From Schlesneria paludicola DSM 18645 (GTDB taxonomy: Bacteria; Planctomycetota; Planctomycetia; Planctomycetales; Planctomycetaceae), in assembly GCA_945869955.1 (NCBI GenBank), contig CAMBQP010000007.1, positions 1 through 58,012 on the forward strand: a DNA stretch of 58,012 nucleotides, read 5' to 3'. How positions within the stretch are numbered: position 1 is the first letter of the stretch; each line of letters opens with the position of its first letter. The position numbers and the translations under genes were made by a program. Below, piece by piece: positions 23,238-30,585 of the stretch. The notes beneath the pieces were generated by a model. The model was not told the origin of the DNA. It made no database searches and was given only the letters and a program-made list of their open reading frames with translations.

Positions 23238-23852
23238 TCAGACGCTGACTTCCAATCGGTGCAGTTGGATATCTGGCGCCAGCTTCCCCGCGAGGTTATG
23301 CAGTCGTCCCAAGTAGACCTGCCCCGTAAAGCCAGGCTCTAAAGTTTGATTGATCCGCTCGGCAATGAAGGTATCCCGCCGCTCCAACAGACGCTTACCC
23401 AATACTTGCTGAGCGCGAGCGATCCGTGCAGACCGACTTCCCGCCTCAACCCCCTGAAGCGTTTTTCCCGCCAGCTGGTACTCTTCCACTAACAACTGTG
23501 GAGACTCGGTACCAGTCAGTAGCGCACCTTCTTCCATCATCTCGAGCAACAGACTGTGATTCCGACTCCCCGCCTTGGCGAGATCCCGCACGATTTGCTC
23601 TTCCTGCCCACAGATCGGCAGACCATCTTGATACAACCGAACCCGAGAATAATCGAGATTCATCAGGCCAATCAAACGGCGAATCTCGTCCCACATCCCC
23701 TCAATCCTGCGCTGATGCAAATCCCATTCTGCCTGCCCCAACCTCCGCACAAAGGCCTCTTGCACCGATTTACTGAGGCTTCCCAAGTCCGCCTGAGTAT
23801 GCAGGATGGGAATCCAGATCAATTGCCGCGACAGACTGCCAGACATCGACAT
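23238..23852 (-). CDS. Unknown conserved-looking protein at the head of the gvp operon, 204 aa
   Basis: First gene of the operon, 61 bases before the receiver gene; no assigned family that I can name with confidence. Seen: LIWIPILHTQADLGSLSKSV near the N-terminus, a central LMNLDYSRVRLYQDGLPICG, then AGSRNHSLLLEMMEEGALLT, and a C-terminal RRDTFIAERINQTLEPGFTG followed by VYLGRLHNL. The end (R-x-x-x-I-A-x-R-I ... G-x-x-Y/F-L-G-x-x-H) faintly recalls TraB/EreA/ChaN-type folds, which is a weak inference. The many conserved-looking His, Asp, Glu and Cys suggest a catalytic or sensing role. Position next to the split regulator suggests a signal input for gas-vesicle expression. Start at ATG 23852 with AAGGGCGAG upstream. 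Confidence 0.7.
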   Translation of the reverse strand: MSMSGSLSRQLIWIPILHTQADLGSLSKSVQEAFVRRLGQAEWDLHQRRIEGMWDEIRRLIGLMNLDYSRVRLYQDGLPICGQEEQIVRDLAKAGSRNHSLLLEMMEEGALLTGTESPQLLVEEYQLAGKTLQGVEAGSRSARIARAQQVLGKRLLERRDTFIAERINQTLEPGFTGQVYLGRLHNLAGKLAPDIQLHRLEVSV

Positions 23853-24350
23853 CACCGCTCGCCCTTAAATCGACACACTCACCGCGATTAAAGAACGCGA
23901 AAAAATTAATAAAAAATTCTTAGTTTTTTTAGACAAACGTTCAAGAAAAAATTTCTGACAACAAAACAGTATCTCAAAATCTCTATCATTTTAACAGGCA
24001 ATCCTGATTTCCAACCGAAATCCTCCTTTTAACGTACACATAAACGTATGCGAGACCCATTACTCCGAATTGACACCTCTCGAACGTAAATTGGCAAATT
24101 TCCGCCACCGTTTGTCCAATTTCCGCCGATGACAGATGGGTTCTCTGTTGAAAAGATTCCATGGCAAATCAATGCAAACCCCCATTCATTGGGTCGACCT
24201 CTGAACATGGTCGCGCTATTATTAACCAAACGCGCACGCAAGATTGCCCTCACCGAGAAGAACCTTCATGTCCTGAACATTTTGACTCATGATCTTTGGT
24301 GTCGCGACAGCAATCACGATACCGAAGTAACCCTATTTCCGAGCCTCTTC
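23853..24350. promoter_or_regulatory. Divergent regulatory region between the gvp operon and the phosphatase cassette
   Basis: About 500 bp, AT-rich at 23890-24030, without a convincing gene. Two direct copies of AATTTCCGCC lie at 24097-24106 and 24118-24127, exactly 21 bp apart start to start (two helical turns), as expected for tandem protein sites. A partly palindromic TGGC-AAATTTCC-GCCA overlaps the first. On the minus strand, TGGAAATCAGGATTGCC (24013-23997) resembles a sigma-54 -24/-12 element but has 11 instead of 10 bases between GG and GC. No strong sigma-70 pair is obvious. Confidence 0.4.
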
Positions 24351-26498
24351 ATGTTTTTCATGTTTTTCATGTTTTTCCTCGATTTTCATCTGCTGACATT
24401 CCCTGGGACCTTGGCCTACATCGGCCCGGGGGCTGGATTTGCCTTGGCGGGTTCGTTTCTGGCCGTATTTGGTGCCCTCGTTTCCGCCATTTCGATGTTG
24501 TTGCTCTGGCCAATTCGTCGACTGCTCCGAATCCTGTTCAAACGACATCCCCCCCGTAAGCCCCGTTTCAAACGGATCGTGATCCTGGGACTGGATGGGC
24601 TGGATCACAAACTGACCACCCGATTGCTGGCCGAAGGAAAACTCCCCAATCTGGCCGCGTTGCAGACTCAAGGAAGCTTTCAAGCACTTGGCAGTACGCT
24701 CCCTCCCATTTCGCCCGTCGCCTGGTCCACGTTTCAAACCGGAGTGAATCCCGGCAAACACAATATTTTTGATTTCCTCACACCCGACGAAAAAACCTAT
24801 CTGCCAAAGCTGAGCTCGGTCGAAATTCGGTCGGGCTCGCGGCACATCGGTATCGGCCCTTGGAAAATCACTTGGCACAAACCGGACGTGCGGATGCTGC
24901 GTAAAAGTCAACCGTTCTGGAAGGTGCTCAGTCAGTACGGCATCTTCAATTGCATCCTCCGCGTCCCTATCACCTTTCCCCCCGAAAAACTGCATGGCGT
25001 ACAGTTATCCGCCATGTGTGTTCCCGACCTCCGCGGCACACAAGGAACCTTCTCACAGTACACCACGTATCCAAAAGTCGAAGACAAAAAAACCGGAGGT
25101 GAAGTTCATCGCGTACAGCGCCGGGGAGATCTGATCATGGGTGACCTGCTGGGGCCACCTCAGCCGACCAAACCTGACCAAGGCTCTTTGAAACTTCCGT
25201 TCACGGTCCGTATTCAAAAATCCGGTGCAGCGGTCTTAACGATTGGGGGGACCAAGTATCCCCTGAAGCAAGGGGAGTACACTGATTGGATCCCCGTGCG
25301 GTTTCGCGCTGGCTGGGGCGTTTCCATTCAGGGACTCTGTCGTTGGCTGCTCTTGGAAACCGACCCCGAGTTCAATCTTTACGTGACCCCCATCCATCTT
25401 GACCCCGAACATCCCGCCATGGCGATTGGTTATCCTGCGGTCTATCCGATCTATCTCGCCAAGAAGCAAGGCCCCTATGCGACACTCGGGCTGGCCGAGG
25501 ATACCTGGGGACTCAGCGAGCAGGTTCTCGAAGACGAACATTTTCTGCAGCAATGCACCGACATCGACCGGGAACGGGAATCGATGTTTTTTGACGGACT
25601 TGATAAAGTTCCCGAAGGTCTTTGCGTCTGTGTCTTCGATGGAACCGACCGCATCCAACACATGTTCTGGAGATATCTTGACGAGGCCCATCCGGCGCGC
25701 CCCACCGAGGTTCCCGTCCGATTTCAGACCACCATTGAAGATCTGTATGTCCGCATGGATCAGTTGGTTGGCCGGACCATGGCCCGGTGCGAAAACCACC
25801 CCACGCTGCTCATGGTGTTGTCGGATCACGGGTTTAACACCTTCCGCCGTGGGGTGGACCTGAACCGCTGGCTCGAGGAAAACGGTTATCTGGTCGTCCA
25901 TGAGACTCAACGAGATCAAGACTATCTCGCCGGAATCGACTGGTCGCAAACGAAAGCCTTTGCCATCGGCCTGACCGGAATTTTTTTGAATCTCCGCGGC
26001 AAGTTCGCACAAGGGATTGTGGAGCCTGAGGACGAAGCTCAGCAACTGCGCGACGAGATCGCAGGCCGCCTGGCGCGCCTGGTCGATCCAAAAACCAACG
26101 ACGCTGCCATCAAACGGGTTTACCAGGCGATCAAAGCCTATCGCGGCCCCTACAAAGAGAATGCTCCCGATTTGATTGTGGGCTATGCAGAAGGGTATCG
26201 CGTTTCCTGGGACGCGGCCGTTGGACGGACGAGTCACACCCTTTTTCACGACAACCTGAAAGCCTGGAGCGGCGATCATTGCGTCGATCCCTCGGTCGTC
26301 CCTGGCGTCCTCTTTTGTAATCATGCGATTTCGTCCGAGTCTCCGCGATTACTCGATCTGGCCCCCACCGTGCTGGATTTATTTGGTTGCCCCATCCCCG
26401 AGTACATGGATGGAAAACCGCTGGTGGTCGGCGAGCAACAGTCGGTCGCAGCAGATGTTGTGCCCCCTCCCTTCACTCCCGAGGCCTGTGTCGCATGA
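24351..26498 (+). CDS. Membrane-anchored alkaline phosphatase superfamily (type I phosphodiesterase-like) protein, 715 aa
   Basis: Metal-dependent phosphodiesterase/nucleotide-pyrophosphatase fold. Seen: an N-terminal membrane region (LAYIGPGAGFALAGSFLAVF, then a second hydrophobic stretch and WPIRRLLRILFKR). Then come the first metal site ILGLDGLDHKL, the nucleophile region LPPISPVAWSTFQTG, HNIFDFLTPD, and the metal ligands FDGTDRIQHMFWRY, VLSDHGF and WSGDHCVDP. All metal-ligand motifs are present, so the protein should be active. The start is uncertain: the first Met residues fall in a triple CATGTTTTT repeat (MFFMFFMFF, from 24351), no Shine-Dalgarno is visible, and the frame is open to 24129. 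Its stop overlaps the next gene by four bases. Substrate unknown. Confidence 0.8.
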   Translation: MFFMFFMFFLDFHLLTFPGTLAYIGPGAGFALAGSFLAVFGALVSAISMLLLWPIRRLLRILFKRHPPRKPRFKRIVILGLDGLDHKLTTRLLAEGKLPNLAALQTQGSFQALGSTLPPISPVAWSTFQTGVNPGKHNIFDFLTPDEKTYLPKLSSVEIRSGSRHIGIGPWKITWHKPDVRMLRKSQPFWKVLSQYGIFNCILRVPITFPPEKLHGVQLSAMCVPDLRGTQGTFSQYTTYPKVEDKKTGGEVHRVQRRGDLIMGDLLGPPQPTKPDQGSLKLPFTVRIQKSGAAVLTIGGTKYPLKQGEYTDWIPVRFRAGWGVSIQGLCRWLLLETDPEFNLYVTPIHLDPEHPAMAIGYPAVYPIYLAKKQGPYATLGLAEDTWGLSEQVLEDEHFLQQCTDIDRERESMFFDGLDKVPEGLCVCVFDGTDRIQHMFWRYLDEAHPARPTEVPVRFQTTIEDLYVRMDQLVGRTMARCENHPTLLMVLSDHGFNTFRRGVDLNRWLEENGYLVVHETQRDQDYLAGIDWSQTKAFAIGLTGIFLNLRGKFAQGIVEPEDEAQQLRDEIAGRLARLVDPKTNDAAIKRVYQAIKAYRGPYKENAPDLIVGYAEGYRVSWDAAVGRTSHTLFHDNLKAWSGDHCVDPSVVPGVLFCNHAISSESPRLLDLAPTVLDLFGCPIPEYMDGKPLVVGEQQSVAADVVPPPFTPEACVA

Positions 26499-28552
26499 CA
26501 TCCAACCACCGAAAAAACATCACGCGCCGTTCACTCTTGAAAGGGAGCGCTTTCGCCGCCGGTGCGGGGACACTCGCCGCCGGTGCACTCGCCGCCTCGT
26601 ACTGGATTGGTGGAGGGAACAAGGTCTCACGCACTTTGGGCAAAAAAGTGATCGTGATCGGGATTGATGGGATGGATCCCCGTTTGTGCCGCAGCATGAT
26701 GGAAGCGGGACTGCTGCCGAATCTGGCAAAACTGTCATCCCGTGGTGGTTTCAGTGAACTGGCCACCAGCATGCCACCGCAAAGTCCCGTGGCGTGGGCC
26801 AGTTTCATTAACGGAGCAGGTCCTGGGTCACACGGGATCTTCGACTTCATCCATCGACATCCACACGACCAATGTGCTCCGTTTTATTCCGCTGCGGAAA
26901 CGCTGCCTGGGGAAGGGGGGCTGGAACTGGGGGAACATCGGCTACAGCTCGATTTTCCCCCCTTCAATCACACGCCTGCCAAGACCGTACTGCGGCGGCA
27001 GGGAATTCCGTTCTGGGATTATCTGGATGCCAAAAAGATCACCTCGACCTTTTACGACATCCCCTCGAACTACCCCCCCAGTCCTTCTCACTACGGCCAC
27101 CATCGCTGCCTGGCGGGGATGGGAACCCCTGATATGTTGGGGACCTACGGCACTTATCAGTACTTCAGCGAGGATTCTCCGCAGCGGGGATTCGAGGAAG
27201 GGGGTGGTAAGCGTTCCCGACTGCGGTTCATCAACAACACGGCCAAAGCGAAAATCGTCGGCCCGCAAAATAGTTTGCTGAAATCCCCGACTCCCATCAC
27301 CGTCGAATTGGAAGTCCACCGTGATCGGGCTTCGAACGCGGCGCTGTTGGAAGTGGGGGGCCAGAAAATCATGCTGAAGCCGGGGGAGTGGAGCCACTGG
27401 ACCCGACTCGATTTTCCCCTGTCGACACCCAAACCCCTGCCACAGCAGCATGCCAGTGGGATTTGCCGATTTTTTCTGCAGGAAGTCGCTCCGAATTTTC
27501 GCCTCTATGTCACGCCGGTGAACGTCGATCCCTCGCAACCAGCGGTTCCCTTGTCTGAGCCTCCTGGATTTATTTCCGAGATCTCGAAATCCCTCGGGCT
27601 GTTTTACACGACCGGTTTTCAGGAAGATCACAAGGCCCGTTCGAACGGCGTCTTCAATGACGAGGAATTCCGCCGGCAGGCGACCACGGTCTTAGAAGAG
27701 CGGCTGACGCTGTTCGAGTATGCCATCGAGAACTACGAAGATGGGCTCTTGTTCTTCTACTTTTCCAGCAGCGATCTGCAGTCGCACCTGTTCTGGTGGA
27801 ATTCCGATGAAAACCCGCTGCACCCCACCCGGTCGACCGCCGAGGCGGCGAGTCGCTACCAATACGTGAAAGAACTCTACCAGCGTCTGGACAAAATCAT
27901 CGGGGACATTGATGATCGCTATGGAAGCAAGGCGACGCTATTCATTATGAGTGACCATGGGTTCGCCAATTTTGGCCGTCAGTTCAATCTGAACTCGTGG
28001 TTGCGAACGCAAGGGTATCTCAACCCGAAAGAATGTACATCGATCCTGAAAAATGCCGATTGGTCTCAAACCCGCGCCTACGGCTTGGGAATTAATGGGC
28101 TGTATCTAAATCTCAAAGGGCGGGAAAGGGACGGGATTGTGGAACCGGGGGATGAGGCGGAAGAGCTGATCCAACAGCTGATCACAAAACTGCAAGGGGT
28201 CCGCGATCTCCATGGTGAACAGGTGATTCGCAACGTCTATCGTTCGAGTCAAATCTACACGGGGAGTGCCACCGCTCTGGCCCCCGACCTGATTATCGGC
28301 TATTCCCGGGGCTATCGTGCCTCGTGGGAAACCTGCCTGGGAGACTTGACCCCCGAGATCCTGCTCGACAACACCTCGGCCTGGAGCGCAGATCACTGCT
28401 CGGATGCACTCGAAGTCCCCGGCGTTTTATTCAGCAACCGAGCATTCCGCCAGACGAATCCCGCTCTGATTGATCTGGCCCCGTCGATTCTGGATGAGTT
28501 CGGTTTACCAACCCCCAGTACGATGACAGGACGAAGCCTCTTCCAGTTCTGA
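26495..28552 (+). CDS. Tat-exported alkaline phosphatase superfamily protein, 685 aa
   Basis: Paralogue of the preceding gene. Seen: a twin-arginine leader (ITRRSLLKGSAFAAGAGTLA), the first metal site VIGIDGMDPRL, the nucleophile region MPPQSPVAWASF, HGIFDFIHRHPHD, then FSSSDLQSHLFWW, IMSDHGFANFG and WSADHCSD as further metal motifs. All expected ligands are present. Starting at ATG 26495 gives a four-base overlap (ATGA) with the upstream gene, so the two are coupled. One is membrane-bound and one is exported and soluble or membrane-tethered by its leader, so they probably act on the same extracytoplasmic phospho- or sulfo-ester. An upstream in-frame start at 26387 would overlap the first gene by 112 bases and lose the leader. 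Confidence 0.85.
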   Translation: MTSNHRKNITRRSLLKGSAFAAGAGTLAAGALAASYWIGGGNKVSRTLGKKVIVIGIDGMDPRLCRSMMEAGLLPNLAKLSSRGGFSELATSMPPQSPVAWASFINGAGPGSHGIFDFIHRHPHDQCAPFYSAAETLPGEGGLELGEHRLQLDFPPFNHTPAKTVLRRQGIPFWDYLDAKKITSTFYDIPSNYPPSPSHYGHHRCLAGMGTPDMLGTYGTYQYFSEDSPQRGFEEGGGKRSRLRFINNTAKAKIVGPQNSLLKSPTPITVELEVHRDRASNAALLEVGGQKIMLKPGEWSHWTRLDFPLSTPKPLPQQHASGICRFFLQEVAPNFRLYVTPVNVDPSQPAVPLSEPPGFISEISKSLGLFYTTGFQEDHKARSNGVFNDEEFRRQATTVLEERLTLFEYAIENYEDGLLFFYFSSSDLQSHLFWWNSDENPLHPTRSTAEAASRYQYVKELYQRLDKIIGDIDDRYGSKATLFIMSDHGFANFGRQFNLNSWLRTQGYLNPKECTSILKNADWSQTRAYGLGINGLYLNLKGRERDGIVEPGDEAEELIQQLITKLQGVRDLHGEQVIRNVYRSSQIYTGSATALAPDLIIGYSRGYRASWETCLGDLTPEILLDNTSAWSADHCSDALEVPGVLFSNRAFRQTNPALIDLAPSILDEFGLPTPSTMTGRSLFQF

Positions 28553-28563
28553 AGTTTTTCCAG

Positions 28564-28581
28564 GATGATCACATGATCATC
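28564..28581. promoter_or_regulatory. 18-bp palindrome upstream of the RHH gene (candidate operator)
   Basis: GATGATCA-CA-TGATCATC is a perfect inverted repeat with 8-bp arms, located 12 bases after the second phosphatase gene and about 84 bases before the small RHH-like gene. Ribbon-helix-helix proteins typically bind such short palindromes, so it could be an autoregulatory operator. This is inference from position and symmetry. Confidence 0.4.
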
Positions 28582-28664
28582 GCCCCCGTGTTAATCGACT
28601 TTCGGACAAGTTCATACCGTTTTTTCTCACAACTTTTTTTTCACTGAAACTCGGAATACTCCTG

Positions 28665-28850
28665 ATGACAAAAGTGAGCATCGACTCCAATCTTTATGAG
28701 CGGGCCAGACAGGCGGCGGAAAAGGCGGGATTCAGCAGCGCCGAAGAACTGATTACGACAGCGATTGAAACCGAGCTGAAACGCCTGGGGGAAGCCGATG
28801 CCGAGCGGCAAGTTGCCGACCAATTGCGCGGACTGGGATACATCGAGTAA
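28665..28850 (+). CDS. Small ribbon-helix-helix-like protein, 61 aa
   Basis: Very small protein with an RHH (CopG/Arc-like) pattern: beta-strand MTKVSIDSNLYERARQAAEK, then the turn AGFSSAEELITTAIETELKR, and a tail ending VADQLRGLGYIE. It may be a DNA-binding regulator. However, the GYIE tail and its constant position between the phosphatases and the membrane protein leave room for a structural or partner role. No toxin-like gene is adjacent. It starts at ATG 28665 and ends six bases before the next gene, so it is in the same operon. Confidence 0.7.
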   Translation: MTKVSIDSNLYERARQAAEKAGFSSAEELITTAIETELKRLGEADAERQVADQLRGLGYIE

Positions 28851-28856
28851 CGAACT

Positions 28857-29702
28857 ATGCTCATCGGAATGACCATTTGGCTGAATCAGATCGCGACGGC
28901 GATTGCGAATCTTGTGCTGGCACCGCTGGCGTGGATTCCTGGCGGGTTGTCACTCACCCTGCTCGCGGCCATCACAGGGTTAGTCATGCTGGTAGTGATC
29001 AAGTACACCTCGCACCAGCCAGCACTGCAGTACACACGGAATCAGATTAAGGCGAATCTGCTGGCGTTATCGTTATTTAAAGATCATCTGGGGGTCGGGT
29101 TTCGCGTGCAGGGGGCGCTGCTGTGGGGAGCGGTCCGATTATTGGGATTGTCCGTGGTCCCGATGCTCGTGATGACGATCCCAATGTATCTGCTGTTCAG
29201 TCAACTCTCATTATGGTTTCAATCGCGTCCTTTGACTGTCGGTCAACAGACGATTGTGACGGTCCAATTCGGGGCAGGACAGGAACGTTCCGTTGCGGCG
29301 ATTCAGCTTAATGCCCTGGCGACTCCCGCAGCGATGGTGACATCAGGACCGGTACGAGTCACCTCGAAAAATAAGGTCTGCTGGACAATTCAGGCCCAAC
29401 ATCCGGGATTGCATGACCTCGTATTCCAAGTCGGCGAAACGCATTTCACCAAGGAAATCTCGATCGGCGAATCGGCGATGCCGGTCAGCATCCAGCGTCC
29501 TCCACGGCAATTGACCGCGGTGCTGGTTCATCCGCGTGAGCAACCGTTTGCATCCGATTCGCCCGTTCAATCGATCGAAATCGACTACCCGCGTCGCCCC
29601 CCGACCTGGGTGACGGGAAGCGACTGGTGGATGGTGTACTGGTTCCTCGCCTCAATGGTGATTGCGCTGCTGGCCCGTCCCTTTTTGAAAGTGCATTTCT
29701 AG
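28857..29702 (+). CDS. Multi-pass membrane protein of the phosphatase cassette, 281 aa
   Basis: I recognise no named family with confidence. Seen: a hydrophobic N-terminal half with segments around residues 12-26 and 30-50 (SLTLLAAITGLVMLVVIKY). Next comes a charged amphipathic stretch (TRNQIKANLLALSLFKDHLG), a further membrane pair around 85-115 (LLGLSVVPMLVMTIPMYLLF), then a beta-rich extracytoplasmic domain of about 130 residues, and a last membrane segment near 258-275. The 'TM, positively charged helix, TM pair' layout recalls DUF106/EMC3-type Oxa1-superfamily insertases, but this is only a shape resemblance. It lies six bases after the RHH gene and upstream of a sulfotransferase gene. 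Confidence 0.7.
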   Translation: MLIGMTIWLNQIATAIANLVLAPLAWIPGGLSLTLLAAITGLVMLVVIKYTSHQPALQYTRNQIKANLLALSLFKDHLGVGFRVQGALLWGAVRLLGLSVVPMLVMTIPMYLLFSQLSLWFQSRPLTVGQQTIVTVQFGAGQERSVAAIQLNALATPAAMVTSGPVRVTSKNKVCWTIQAQHPGLHDLVFQVGETHFTKEISIGESAMPVSIQRPPRQLTAVLVHPREQPFASDSPVQSIEIDYPRRPPTWVTGSDWWMVYWFLASMVIALLARPFLKVHF

Positions 29703-29836
29703 TCGACTCGCCAAAAGAGGATTGGACTGCGCGGTGCTCCGTTTCGGTTTTGCGTTTTCCAACCGGTCGCCTTTCACCGAAAGTTGAGCGATAATCGTAT
29801 CACCATCAAAAACCACCGAGCGGAATCGAGCGGTCC

Positions 29837-30415
29837 ATGTCATTGCAAACCGAGATTGTGATTGTTTCAGGGCTTCCCCGATCAGGAACCTCTTTAATGA
29901 TGCAGATGCTGGATCGGGGAGGAATCAGGGCGCTGACCGACGAAATTCGGGCCGCCGACACCGACAACCCGCGTGGCTACCTGGAATATGAGCGTGCCAA
30001 AAAAACCAAAGCGGATCCCAGTTGGCTCCCTGCGGCACGCGGCAAAGCGGTGAAGATGGTCTCCGCACTGCTCTACGATCTTCCCCCCACGGAAAAGTAT
30101 CGCATCATTTTCATGAATCGGGATCTGGATGAAGTGCTGGAATCTCAGGAAAAAATGCTGAAACGTCTTGGTCGCGCGGCAGCACCTCGGGATCAGTTGC
30201 AGCAATCATTCGGAATCCATCTGGACAGACTTTACCAATGGCTCCCGACGCAGACTCATCTGCAAGTCCTGCAGATCAGCTATAACGACTTGATCAACGA
30301 CCCCAAAACGGAAGTGGATCGAATCGCTTCGTTTCTCGATGATATTCCTGCTCGCGAAGAAATGCTGTCCGCCATTGACCCCGCGCTCTACCGCAACCGG
30401 AAACCAGATTCTTGA
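29837..30415 (+). CDS. Sulfotransferase family protein, 192 aa
   Basis: Cytoplasmic P-loop sulfotransferase-like protein. Seen: the 5'-phosphosulfate-binding loop VSGLPRSGTSLMMQML near the N-terminus (about residues 9-24) and the 3'-phosphate region FMNRDLDEVLESQEKML (about 94-110), where RDLDEVLESQ replaces the usual RDPxxxxxS. At 192 aa it is short for the superfamily (240-300). It transfers sulfate from PAPS to an unknown acceptor. It follows the membrane-protein gene after 134 bases and is the likely last gene of the cassette. A sulfotransferase beside sulfatase/phosphatase-fold proteins suggests turnover of one modified glycan or lipid (inference). Confidence 0.8.
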   Translation: MSLQTEIVIVSGLPRSGTSLMMQMLDRGGIRALTDEIRAADTDNPRGYLEYERAKKTKADPSWLPAARGKAVKMVSALLYDLPPTEKYRIIFMNRDLDEVLESQEKMLKRLGRAAAPRDQLQQSFGIHLDRLYQWLPTQTHLQVLQISYNDLINDPKTEVDRIASFLDDIPAREEMLSAIDPALYRNRKPDS

Positions 30416-30585
30416 TGCGGGCCAACCTGATGATCCTTCGCAAGCTCTTGCTACCTGTATTCCGACCTGCATTCCAAAAAGTGCCGACAAATACGAATTC
30501 ACGGTTCTGGTAAACGGCTCAACCACAGTGAGCGAAACCCTCCACCAGTTCGCCCCGCACGCCCTTTCGATACTTGTGAGCTCGT

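Noticed and set aside
23997..24013. Sigma-54-like site on the minus strand upstream of the gvp operon
   Set aside because: TGGAAATCAGGATTGCC has 11 bases between GG and GC instead of 10 and lacks CAC after GG; not counted as a promoter.
24010..24034. AAGGAGG followed by a seven-codon TTG frame on the minus strand
   Set aside because: Too short and uses a TTG start; a leader peptide cannot be supported.
25236..26324. 362-codon minus-strand frame inside the first phosphatase gene
   Set aside because: Antisense shadow of a gene with full metal-site motifs.
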